Source of the DNA: an uncultured Collinsella sp. | GTDB taxonomy: Bacteria > Actinomycetota > Coriobacteriia > Coriobacteriales > Coriobacteriaceae | Length of the DNA: 26,330 nt | NCBI GenBank assembly: GCA_900541055.1 | Contig: UQHZ01000024.1 | Coordinates: 1-26,330, forward strand | Reading direction: 5' to 3' | Notes under the pieces: model-generated | Seen by the model: only the letters and a program-made list of their open reading frames with translations | Databases searched by the model: none | Told to the model about the DNA's origin: nothing | In this document: piece after piece, positions 1 through 6,819 of the stretch | Layout of the letters: every line of letters starts with the position of its first letter | How positions within the stretch are numbered: position 1 is the first letter of the stretch | Program-made: the position numbers and the translations under genes

Positions 1-5
1 AGAGT

Positions 6-38
6 TCGTCGGCAGCGTCAGATGTGTATAAGAGACAG
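6..38 (+). other. Nextera transposase adapter left on the contig end (artefact)
   Basis: These 33 bases match the Illumina Nextera read-1 adapter, including the 19-bp transposon mosaic end AGATGTGTATAAGAGACAG at 20-38. It is library-preparation sequence, not genome. Genomic sequence starts at about 39, and bases 1-5 are also suspect. Confidence 0.97.
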
Positions 39-67
39 GGGGAGGCCTCGCGGCCTCCCCCTTTTTT
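38..67 (+). terminator. Rho-independent terminator of a gene lying before the window
   Basis: A 9-10 bp GC stem (GGGGAGGCC / GGCCTCCCC, tetraloop TCGC) is followed by six T on the + strand. The outermost G at 38 is also the last adapter base. The T-run direction means it ends a + strand gene that was cut off by the contig break. On the - strand no T-run follows, so it is probably not the terminator of the small gene at 135-602. Confidence 0.8.
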
Positions 68-134
68 GCGTTAATAACTCATAATGTAGTTGCATTTCAC
101 CCGTGACCCGGTTGGGCTTATGGGAAATGAGCCT

Positions 135-602
135 TTATTTAAAGACAATAAATCGAATCACAAGGGCAACTGCTATGACCACAATGATCAAAAGCAGGAA
201 TTGGACTCGATGCTGCTTACGTCGTTTACTTGATGAGACGAAGATGGTTTTCCCTTGTTTTGGCGTCTCGAGATAACGAGCCGAATGTTTTAAGGTTTGC
301 TTAGGTCGAGGACCTCTTTGCTGTCGAGTTTTGGATGTTTTCGTCGGGACGTCATGGATCGCGCTGTTTTTTGATAACGGTGCATCTTTCAGATATACGG
401 GATCGCTCGATGCGACGCCCATGTGCTTACGTCCCGTCTGGGCATCCTCGAGCGTTTGATATCGATTTCTCGTCACATACTCGGGCTCTGCATCATTAAT
501 GGGCTCTTGCGAGATGTGGGGGCGATGGAACCGTGGCGGCTGCGTGGAAGTATCTTCCCCCTGCGTCGGCATAAACATATTGTTCTGGTTTTGGTCGTCC
601 AT
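135..602 (-). CDS. Small tail-anchored membrane protein, function unknown
   Basis: This 155-residue protein is not one I recognise. Residues 1-130 are polar and look disordered: Asn/Gln-rich at the start, then Arg/Lys/Thr-rich, with basic clusters near 86-105 and 125-132. The only hydrophobic segment is residues 133-154 (LLLIIVVIAVALVIRFIVF), which ends two residues from the C-terminus. The basic stretch SSKRRKQHR just before it fits the positive-inside rule, so the N-terminal part should be cytoplasmic with the tail in the membrane. The ATG at 602 has a modest AAAGGG ribosome site about six bases upstream. A TACAAT-like -10 lies on the - strand at 642-647, but I see no good -35. The gene stands alone, divergent from hsp20. 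It is probably real, given its coherent tail-anchor design, but the function is open. Confidence 0.7.
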   Translation of the reverse strand: MDDQNQNNMFMPTQGEDTSTQPPRFHRPHISQEPINDAEPEYVTRNRYQTLEDAQTGRKHMGVASSDPVYLKDAPLSKNSAIHDVPTKTSKTRQQRGPRPKQTLKHSARYLETPKQGKTIFVSSSKRRKQHRVQFLLLIIVVIAVALVIRFIVFK

Positions 603-784
603 GATGCCCTTTAGCTCGTTACCAACAACGTGTACGCGCTCATTGTAAGCCCCTTGTTATTTGTAGCTATGGACATACTCGTTATTTAAGCTCTGGTTCA
701 AAGAACCTTAACCTTCCCTAAACCTGAGTCATACGCACTTAGATATGCTTATAGTATTGGACTCAAAAAACTTTATAGTCGATG

Positions 785-813
785 TATATATGAGCACCGG
801 GTGGGCATATATA
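785..813. promoter_or_regulatory. 29-bp palindrome upstream of hsp20 (candidate operator)
   Basis: Arms TATATATG (785-792) and CATATATA (806-813) are exact inverted repeats. Inside them is a second pair, CACC and GGTG, around a central G. Only the AG/GG dinucleotides between the two levels break the symmetry. It ends 66 bases before the Hsp20 start codon. It does not match CIRCE (TTAGCACTC-N9-GAGTGCTAA) or HAIR (CTTGAGT-N7-ACTCAAG). The rest of the 603-879 interval holds a small GGTTC-AAA-GAACC palindrome (695-707) and nothing else I can name. Confidence 0.55.
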
Positions 814-879
814 AGAGCGTCAAAAGAAGCCCCAGTCACCTAAAAGATGACTCGGCAGTCCTATAAAGGAGTGGTAAAC

Positions 880-1311
880 ATGGCAAGCATGGTTCCTTAT
901 CGTTCGGTTTTTGGCGTTCGTCCCTCTGCAAGCTCGCTGTTCGATCTGTTTGATGATATGAGTGACCTAGCGAACGGCTCGATTGCCTCTAAGGCGTTCC
1001 CCGTTGACGTTGAGGATAAGGGCGATGGCTATGAGGTCAAGGCTTATCTGACCGGCGTCGCCAAGGACGATATCGATGTCGAGCTTAACGAGGGCCGTCT
1101 GTCCATTAGCGTGAATGTCGAGGAAGACGAGGAGAACGAGGGCAAGAACTTCCTGCAGAAGGAGTTCAGCTCGTACAGCGCGACCCGTGGCGTGTATCTT
1201 AAGGACGCTTCGAGCGAGGGCCTCTCGGCTAAGTACGCTGACGGCATCCTGACCGTTACGGTTCCCAAGATCGTCGAGAAGAAGAACGTTACGAAGATTT
1301 CCATCGACTAA
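880..1311 (+). CDS. hsp20: Hsp20 / alpha-crystallin family small heat-shock protein
   Basis: A 143-residue ATP-independent holdase that binds unfolding proteins in the cytoplasm and keeps them soluble for refolding by other chaperones. The alpha-crystallin domain spans about residues 38-130, starting at FPVDVEDKGDGYEVKAYLTG and closing with the diagnostic A-x3-G-x-L strand (YADGILTVTVP, 119-129). The C-terminal I-S-I (140-142) fits the I-x-I motif that plugs into neighbouring dimers during oligomer assembly. The N-terminal arm carries the usual SSLFDLFDDM. An upstream in-frame ATG at 847 exists, but the ATG at 880 has an AAAGGAG ribosome site eight bases before it and begins where homologues do. 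It is monocistronic, preceded by a 29-bp palindrome and followed by a strong terminator, consistent with a stand-alone stress-induced gene. Confidence 0.96.
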   Translation: MASMVPYRSVFGVRPSASSLFDLFDDMSDLANGSIASKAFPVDVEDKGDGYEVKAYLTGVAKDDIDVELNEGRLSISVNVEEDEENEGKNFLQKEFSSYSATRGVYLKDASSEGLSAKYADGILTVTVPKIVEKKNVTKISID

Positions 1312-1337
1312 CTTCGTTGATGTTCTGCGCTATTAAA

Positions 1338-1385
1338 AGACAGCAAAAGGGGCTGGGAAGCGATTCCTGGCCCCTTTTGCTGTCT
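1338..1385. terminator. Bidirectional terminator between hsp20 and the YycJ-type gene
   Basis: A perfect 16-bp stem, AGACAGCAAAAGGGGC paired with GCCCCTTTTGCTGTCT, encloses an inner GGAA-GCGA-TTCC stem. The T and A tracts inside the stem let it serve both converging genes. Its core GCAAAAGGGG recurs in the terminator at 18723-18766. Confidence 0.88.
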
Positions 1386-1394
1386 AGAACAGTC

Positions 1395-2204
1395 TTATTG
1401 AATGGTTGCTGGCCGATGCTGGCTTGCGGGGCGTATCGAGAGTTTTCGCGATCCTTGGAGAAGGGTAGCGGAGCTGCCGACCTCGTCATCCAGGGTTGCG
1501 GCTAGAGCTTTGGCATAGCTTTTGACGGTAAGGCTCGGACGATTGTTATCTTGGCTGATATGCATGGCAATGAGCTGTTCGGTGCGATCGGTAACAAGTT
1601 CGCGCGCGGCTTCGGCGGCTTGGCCGTTGGAGAGGTGTCCCCTTGCAGACAGGATGCGCTCCTGAAGAAAGCGGGGATATTCTCCCTCGCGCAGCATGGT
1701 CACATCGTGGTTGCTTTCGAGCGCGAGGACTCGACAATCTTTGAGGGTGTTCATGGCTTGGCTCGATAGCTCTCCGGTGTCGGTAGCAAAGCCGATGGAA
1801 TCATCGAGGGCGTCGAATCGAAAGCCGATTGGATTTATGACATCGTGTGATGTTGAGTAGGTTTGCACGTGGATGCCGGCAATGGATAGGGTGTCACCGG
1901 GGTCGAATTCCTCGACAGGCAGATGCGAAAGATTTTCTTTGCTCGAAAGTGTGCCCCTGCTGACAAAGAGGGGACCGTGCCAGTGCTTGCACCAGACATC
2001 GAGACCCTTGATGTGATCGCTATGCTCATGAGTAATGAGAAGAGCCGAGACGTTGTCTGCCGAGAGTCCCAGTTCTGCCATGCGCTTTAATGTCTCGCGG
2101 CGAGAAAGACCGTCGTCAATCATGATGAGCCCCCGGGGGCCTTCGATGAGCGCGCAGTTGCCTTTTGAGCCGCTGCCAAGGATATGAAGGTGCAGACGAG
2201 ACAT
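1395..2204 (-). CDS. yycJ: YycJ/WalJ-type metallo-beta-lactamase-fold hydrolase
   Basis: A 269-residue soluble hydrolase of the metallo-beta-lactamase fold. The N-terminal GSGSKGNC (residues 10-17) is typical of the YycJ/WalJ group. The zinc motif HEHSDH is at 59-64 (H-x-H-x-D-H). Later conserved pieces are FATDTGELS, ESNHDV and RGHLSN, which supply further metal ligands. YycJ proteins are thought to be phosphodiesterases or nucleases linked to DNA repair or to cell-wall and division coordination; the substrate is not settled. The walRK two-component genes that accompany it in Firmicutes are absent here. A 16-residue-longer version starting at 2252 is possible, but it would cover the tilS ribosome site, and homologues begin at MSRLHLHILGSGSKGN, so I use 2204. 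The ribosome site is weak. The gene is divergent from tilS, with only 48 bases between start codons. Confidence 0.92.
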   Translation of the reverse strand: MSRLHLHILGSGSKGNCALIEGPRGLIMIDDGLSRRETLKRMAELGLSADNVSALLITHEHSDHIKGLDVWCKHWHGPLFVSRGTLSSKENLSHLPVEEFDPGDTLSIAGIHVQTYSTSHDVINPIGFRFDALDDSIGFATDTGELSSQAMNTLKDCRVLALESNHDVTMLREGEYPRFLQERILSARGHLSNGQAAEAARELVTDRTEQLIAMHISQDNNRPSLTVKSYAKALAATLDDEVGSSATLLQGSRKLSIRPASQHRPATIQ

Positions 2205-2252
2205 AAGATTCCAAAGGATACAATGGGTGCGGACGAATAGAGGAGGAAGCAA

Positions 2253-3791
2253 ATGCCTACGGTATCACAGCATTACGGACACCATGCCGTGCCCGGGGCA
2301 GTCGATGAGACCCGAACGAGGCAGCAGGCTGCTCCTGTCGTGCTCATGGTATCAGGCGGCGCGGACTCGACGGCACTGCTTCTTATGGCGTGCACATCAA
2401 AGCTGGATATCCAAGACGGGCGCGGTGTTGCCCCCATTGCTCGCGAGCGCCTGCATGTGCTGCATGTAAACCATCATCTGCGCGGCAAGGCGTCCGATGG
2501 CGACGAGGCCTTTGTGCGTGAGCTCTGCGCGAAATATGGTTTACCGCTGTGCGTGGAGCACGCTTATTTTGATGGGGAGTCGGGCAATATTGAGGCCGCG
2601 GCCCGCGAAGTGCGCTATGCCGCGGCGCGGAGGTATGTTCGCGAGCTCTGCGCCCAGACGGGGGCACCGCGAACGGCGGCTCGTATCTGCACCGCGCACA
2701 CGTCTTCGGATCGCGCGGAAACGTTTTTGATGAACGCGATTAAGGGTTCGGGGCCCGCTGGCCTATCGAGCATTCCTCGCCGGAGGAATATCGTGGTACG
2801 TCCCTTGCTCGACCTAACTCATGGCGAGCTCGTGGGCTATCTACAGGTACATGGTCAGCCGTGGCGTGAAGACGAGAGCAATGAGGATATCTCGTATCTG
2901 CGAAACTACGTGCGCCATCGAGTAATGCCAGTGGTGGCGCAGCGCAACGCGAGCGTCTGCAAGACGATTGGCGCCGCCTGTGAGATCTTAGGCGATGAGG
3001 ACGCGTTTTTGTCTCAGCTTTCGGCACAGGCGTTTCGAAGCTGTTTGCGCAAAGAGGCAGCGGGTGCGCTGGTGCTCGATGCCAGGCGCCTGGCTGCGGC
3101 CGAGGTGGTAATCGCGCGGCGCATCGTGCGACTGGCGATTAAGCGCATCGATCCGGACGCTCGTCCCGAGATGCGACATGTGGAGCGAGTCCTTTCCTGC
3201 GTTGCCGAGGGCGCCGGCTCGGTCACGCTTCCGGCGGGGATTGACGCACGCATTGAGTTTGGCATGCTGGCGTTTAAGGCGCCGGCGGCTCGCGAGGGCC
3301 TGGTCGCGGACTGGGTTACCGTACCCGGTCGTTTGCCGTTGGGCGGGGGACGTATGCTGGTCACAGAACCGATGGCTGTTGAGCCGGGATGCAATATCGT
3401 GCGCCGCGCCCGTGAGCTTGCGGCTGCCGGGGAAGTGACAGCTTTGGTAGACGCGGCTGCCCTGGGTTTTGCCGACAGCGATAGTGAGCGGATCCTGTCG
3501 GGCTCGCGTGGCGAGATCCCTGCCGAGGCGCGATTGGCGCGCCTGTGGGTGGACGGTCCCGCGCCGGGAGACGTGATGTGCCCGTTAGGGATGAGTGGCC
3601 GAAGCAAGAAAGTATCCGATTTGCTAGGTGAGGCTCGCATTCCCGTTTCCGAGCGCGCCGGCGTGCCCATGGTGAGGACGGCGCCGGGGGGTGCCGTGGT
3701 GTGGGTCGCCGGAGTTCGCGCGGACGAGCGTTTTAAGTGCACGGCCGCAACGCGCGTGGCATATCTGCTCCGCGTGGTCGATGCGGAATAG
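2253..3791 (+). CDS. tilS: tRNA(Ile)-lysidine synthase
   Basis: An N-type ATP pyrophosphatase that adenylates C34 of the tRNA-Ile CAU anticodon and attaches lysine. This changes decoding from AUG to AUA and charging from Met to Ile. The PP-loop is SGGADS (34-39), followed by HVNHHLRG (71-78), the H-T-S-S-D-x-A-E-T-F motif, RPLLDLT and the family block ED-x-SN...YLRNYVRHRVMP. The C-terminal TilS domain is visible in GDVMCPLGMSG-x-SKKVSDLL and IPVSERAGVP. At 512 residues it is longer than many homologues (about 430-470), mostly from a 25-residue N-terminal leader and the central linker. The ATG has an AGAGGAGGAA ribosome site with good spacing. It heads the tilS-hpt-ftsH cluster conserved in many Gram-positive bacteria. 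Given the 147-base gap with its own promoter signals, hpt-ftsH may also be transcribed separately. Confidence 0.96.
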   Translation: MPTVSQHYGHHAVPGAVDETRTRQQAAPVVLMVSGGADSTALLLMACTSKLDIQDGRGVAPIARERLHVLHVNHHLRGKASDGDEAFVRELCAKYGLPLCVEHAYFDGESGNIEAAAREVRYAAARRYVRELCAQTGAPRTAARICTAHTSSDRAETFLMNAIKGSGPAGLSSIPRRRNIVVRPLLDLTHGELVGYLQVHGQPWREDESNEDISYLRNYVRHRVMPVVAQRNASVCKTIGAACEILGDEDAFLSQLSAQAFRSCLRKEAAGALVLDARRLAAAEVVIARRIVRLAIKRIDPDARPEMRHVERVLSCVAEGAGSVTLPAGIDARIEFGMLAFKAPAAREGLVADWVTVPGRLPLGGGRMLVTEPMAVEPGCNIVRRARELAAAGEVTALVDAAALGFADSDSERILSGSRGEIPAEARLARLWVDGPAPGDVMCPLGMSGRSKKVSDLLGEARIPVSERAGVPMVRTAPGGAVVWVAGVRADERFKCTAATRVAYLLRVVDAE

Positions 3792-3842
3792 CGTCCCACG
3801 CCTGCTATTCTGTGCGACGTTGACGGTATTCCCGCGCTGATG

Positions 3843-3882
3843 GCGCACGGGCTGGTAAATTTACCCCGTGCGCTGCTAGAAT
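3843..3882 (+). promoter_or_regulatory. Candidate promoter with overlapping palindrome upstream of hpt
   Basis: An extended -10, TGCTAGAAT, lies at 3874-3882 without a convincing -35. Directly upstream, GCGCACGGG (3843-3851) pairs with CCCGTGCGC (3865-3873). The loop contains most of a perfect 12-bp palindrome, GGTAAATTTACC (3854-3865). No T-run follows, so it is not a terminator for tilS. Its place in the -35/spacer zone suggests an operator. The remaining bases of the tilS-hpt gap show nothing further. Confidence 0.45.
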
Positions 3883-3938
3883 GTGTAGTTCGCGTCCATA
3901 CGGCGGTGTGTGGGCGATAAGCACAAGAAAGGGTTGTC

Positions 3939-4487
3939 ATGACTTCTCAACATCCGGATATCGAGAAGGTTCTGTTCACGCAGGAGGATATCGACGGTAT
4001 CGTCTCTCGCCTGGGCGAGGAGATTACGCGCGACTACGCGGGTAAGGATCTGGTGCTGATTGCGGTCCTGCGCGGCGCCGTGGTCTTTATGGGCGACCTG
4101 ATGCGTAAGATCGAGCTGCCGACCAACATCGATTTCATGGCTGTTTCGAGCTACGGCGACGGTGTGAAGTCCTCGGGTATCGTGCGTATCATTAAGGACC
4201 TGGATATCGACATCCGCGGTCGCGACGTGCTGATCGTCGAGGACATTCTGGACTCGGGCCTGACGCTCAAGTATCTGATGAAGAACCTCGAGAGCCGCAA
4301 GCCCGCTTCTCTGGAGGTCGCCGCCTTCCTGTGGAAGGACGTTGAGGACCGCGTCTCGGCCATCACGCCCAAGTATGTTGGAACCCATTGCCCCGATGCC
4401 TTTGTGGTGGGCTACGGCCTCGACTATGCCGAGCGCTATCGCAACCTTCCGTATCTGGGCATTTTGAAACCGGAGGTTTATTCGTAA
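3939..4487 (+). CDS. hpt: Hypoxanthine (guanine) phosphoribosyltransferase
   Basis: A cytoplasmic purine-salvage enzyme that converts hypoxanthine (and usually guanine) plus PRPP to IMP or GMP and pyrophosphate. The 182-residue length is normal. The PRPP loop is VLIVEDILDSGLTL (97-110), the first conserved loop is LRGAVVF (44-50), and SSYGDGVKSSG (70-80) is the flexible catalytic loop. The C-terminal FVVGYGLDYAERYRNLPY carries the base-binding residues. The ATG is preceded by AAAGGG at a workable distance. The stop is one base before the ftsH start, so the two genes are translationally coupled and almost certainly cotranscribed. The tilS-hpt-ftsH order is widely conserved, though its functional reason is unclear. 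Confidence 0.97.
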   Translation: MTSQHPDIEKVLFTQEDIDGIVSRLGEEITRDYAGKDLVLIAVLRGAVVFMGDLMRKIELPTNIDFMAVSSYGDGVKSSGIVRIIKDLDIDIRGRDVLIVEDILDSGLTLKYLMKNLESRKPASLEVAAFLWKDVEDRVSAITPKYVGTHCPDAFVVGYGLDYAERYRNLPYLGILKPEVYS

Positions 4488-4488
4488 G

Positions 4489-6630
4489 ATGCCCGACGAC
4501 CGTAACGACAACAATTCCCAGACTCCCCGGGACCCAAAGATCCCGGGGATGCCCGGAGGCAAGAAGCCCACGCGTACGGGCTGGCTGTATTTTCTTTTGG
4601 CTTGCGCGCTTCTGGGCTATGCCTTCTTTAATATGGGCTCCGGCTTTGCCAGCTCCAGCAATACCGTTAAGCTCGCGACGAGCGAGATGGTGAGCGCCAT
4701 CAAGCAGGATCGCGTCGAAGATCTGACCTATACGGTTCAAGACGGAAGCGTGACGGGTCATTACTGGAAGACGAAGAAGGACAAGGGCGATACGAGCGAG
4801 CTCAAGAGCTTCTCTTCGACCTATGTCGGCTCCGATTCGCTTGCCGAGCTCATGGCGGAGCACCCCGATACCAAGTACATCGTTAACACCAACGATCCCG
4901 ATTTTTGGGGCGACTTGGCGATGAGTGTGCTTCCGACGATCGCCCTTATCGCCATCATGTTCTACTTTATGCGCCAGATGATGGGCGCCAACAACAGGAA
5001 CATGCAGTTTGGCAAGACCAACGCCAAGACCAACGAGGCCACACGCCCCAAGGTCAAGTTTGAAGACGTTGCCGGCGTGGACGAGGCAGTCGAGGAGCTC
5101 GAGGAGATCCGTGACTTTTTGAGCGATCCGGATCGCTATCGCAAGCTGGGCGCCAAGATCCCGCGTGGCGTGTTGCTGGTTGGCCCTCCGGGCACCGGTA
5201 AAACGCTGCTGGCCAAGGCCGTTGCCGGCGAGGCGGGCGTGCCGTTCTTTAGCATCTCGGGTTCCGACTTTGTCGAGATGTTCGTAGGTGTCGGCGCCAG
5301 CCGTGTGCGTGACCTCTTTAAGGAGGCCAAGTCCCAGGCCCCGTCGATCATCTTCATCGATGAGATCGATGCCGTGGGACGTCAGCGCGGAGCTGGCTTG
5401 GGCGGCGGTCACGACGAGCGCGAGCAGACGCTCAACCAGCTGCTGGTCGAGATGGACGGTTTTGAGGAGAGCGAGTCGGTCATCCTGATCGCCGCCACCA
5501 ACCGCCCCGACATTCTGGATCCGGCGCTGCTGCGTCCCGGCCGTTTTGACCGTCAGGTTACGGTCGACCGTCCGGATGTGAAGGGCCGCGAGCAGATCTT
5601 GCGCGTACATGCCGAGAACAAGCCGATGGACGAGGACGTGAAGTTTGAGAAGCTCGCCCAGATGACCGTTGGCTTCACCGGCGCCGATCTGGCAAATCTG
5701 CTCAACGAGTCTGCGCTGCTGGCCGCTCGCCGTCATCGTTCCGTGATCTCGATGGACGAGGTCGAGGAATCGATGGAGCGCGTGATTGCCGGACCGCAGC
5801 GCAAGGGTCGCGTGATGACCGAGGCCGAGCGCACCACGATTGCCTACCACGAGAGCGGTCACGCCCTGGTGGGCCACATCTTGGAGCATTCCGATCCGGT
5901 TCACAAGATCTCGATCGTCAGCCGTGGCCAGGCGCTGGGCTACACACTGCAGCTTCCGCAGGAGGACCACTTCCTCAAGACCAAGAACGAGATGCTCGAC
6001 GAGCTTGCCGTGTTCTTGGGCGGTCGCGTTGCCGAGGAGCTCATGTGCGATGACATTACGTCGGGCGCGAGCAACGATCTGGAGCGCGCAACCAAGATGG
6101 CGCGCGAGATGGTTACGCGTCTGGGCATGAGCGAGGAGCTGGGCACGCAAGTGTTTGGCGAGGCGCAGCATCAGGTATTCCTGGGCCGCGACTATGCTGA
6201 TCATCAGGATTATTCCGAGGAGACGGCGCGCCGCATTGATATCGAGGTTCAGCGCATCATGCGCGAGGCCCATCGTCGTGCTGTCGAGATCTTGGATGCC
6301 CGTCGCGATCAGCTCGATCTGATGGCGAAGGTGCTGCTTGAGCGCGAGACTGTCGAGGGCGATGCCGTGAATGCCCTGCTCGATAACGAGTGGGACGCCT
6401 ACCTTGAGCGCGAGGGCGATATCCTGGCGGCCAAGGAGGAGCGCAACGCCAAGGCGGCTGGCTTGCCGACCAAGAAGCGCACGCCTCGTATGAGTGAGGA
6501 GGAGCTGGCGGCTGATGCCGCGGCCTTTGCGCAAGCGGCCATGCAGGAGGATGCCAAAGCCGCATCCGATGATGCTGACGATGACCGTGCCGTCGTCGAT
6601 GCCGATGCCGACACCGACGCCGACAAATAG
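4489..6630 (+). CDS. ftsH: ATP-dependent zinc metalloprotease FtsH
   Basis: A membrane-anchored AAA+ protease that extracts and degrades misassembled membrane proteins and short-lived regulators. The 713 residues comprise a Pro/Asn-rich cytoplasmic start, TM1 (about 31-49), an external domain, TM2 (about 143-161) and the AAA module. Walker A is GPPGTGKT (232-239), Walker B is IIFIDEID (287-294), and the second region of homology with arginine fingers is around 338-355. The peptidase has HESGH (454-458), with D530 in GASND as third zinc ligand. All key residues are present. The C-terminus (about 675-713) is an Ala/Asp-rich acidic tail ending DADADTDADK; it is low complexity and lies beyond the catalytic core. 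The ribosome site GGAGG lies in the end of hpt. A terminator follows directly, so it is last in its unit. Confidence 0.98.
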   Translation: MPDDRNDNNSQTPRDPKIPGMPGGKKPTRTGWLYFLLACALLGYAFFNMGSGFASSSNTVKLATSEMVSAIKQDRVEDLTYTVQDGSVTGHYWKTKKDKGDTSELKSFSSTYVGSDSLAELMAEHPDTKYIVNTNDPDFWGDLAMSVLPTIALIAIMFYFMRQMMGANNRNMQFGKTNAKTNEATRPKVKFEDVAGVDEAVEELEEIRDFLSDPDRYRKLGAKIPRGVLLVGPPGTGKTLLAKAVAGEAGVPFFSISGSDFVEMFVGVGASRVRDLFKEAKSQAPSIIFIDEIDAVGRQRGAGLGGGHDEREQTLNQLLVEMDGFEESESVILIAATNRPDILDPALLRPGRFDRQVTVDRPDVKGREQILRVHAENKPMDEDVKFEKLAQMTVGFTGADLANLLNESALLAARRHRSVISMDEVEESMERVIAGPQRKGRVMTEAERTTIAYHESGHALVGHILEHSDPVHKISIVSRGQALGYTLQLPQEDHFLKTKNEMLDELAVFLGGRVAEELMCDDITSGASNDLERATKMAREMVTRLGMSEELGTQVFGEAQHQVFLGRDYADHQDYSEETARRIDIEVQRIMREAHRRAVEILDARRDQLDLMAKVLLERETVEGDAVNALLDNEWDAYLEREGDILAAKEERNAKAAGLPTKKRTPRMSEEELAADAAAFAQAAMQEDAKAASDDADDDRAVVDADADTDADK

Positions 6631-6641
6631 TCTTTGTGGCG

Positions 6642-6680
6642 AAAGCCTCCGCGGGGAAACCTGCGGAGGCTTTTTCTTTT
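6642..6680 (+). terminator. Terminator after ftsH
   Basis: AAAGCCTCCGC (6642-6652) pairs with GCGGAGGCTTT (6663-6673). A T-rich tract (TTTTTCTTTT) follows on the + strand. Confidence 0.92.
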
Positions 6681-6703
6681 GAGCGATATGGGGCCGTCTG
6701 TTG

Positions 6704-6755
6704 ATTGGGGACAGACTTAAATGAGCGTTTTCACGCATTTAAGTCTGTCCCCAAT
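6704..6755. repeat. Perfect 20-bp inverted repeat with GGGGACAG core (REP-like)
   Basis: Left arm 6704-6723 (ATTGGGGACAGACTTAAATG) is exactly repeated in inverse at 6736-6755 around a 12-base loop that can add a CGT/ACG pair. The arms can be extended outward by TT/AA with one G-T pair. An ATG inside the right half of the left arm opens a frame into the aminotransferase, but it is not the likely start. It does not look like a terminator because no T-run follows. The GGGACAG core is shared with the elements at 16923, 19956, 20024 and 22134. Confidence 0.85.
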
Positions 6756-6819
6756 TAACATTGCTGCGGCACTTTGCTCGGCTAAAGCGTACAATAGCGC
6801 CTATGCGAAAGGGGAACAG

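Noticed and set aside
20..38. Transposon end at the start of the window
   Set aside because: The sequence is the Tn5 mosaic end as used in library preparation and is joined to the rest of the Nextera adapter.
603..846. CIRCE or HAIR heat-shock operators upstream of hsp20
   Set aside because: CTGAGT and ACTCAA half-like strings occur but are spaced wrongly for HAIR, and no TTAGCACTC/GAGTGCTAA pair exists.
3014..3940. A 308-codon open frame antisense to tilS
   Set aside because: It overlaps a complete TilS and is Ser/Arg/Ala/Thr-rich, as expected for reverse reading of GC-rich coding DNA.
4363..6738. A 791-codon open frame antisense to ftsH
   Set aside because: The + strand encodes a complete FtsH. 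The antisense translation is Leu/Arg/His-rich, without any recognisable domain.
6721..6819. N-terminal extension of the aminotransferase from the ATG at 6721
   Set aside because: It would translate the arm of the inverted repeat and lacks a ribosome site. The ATG at 6820 has one and fits the family.
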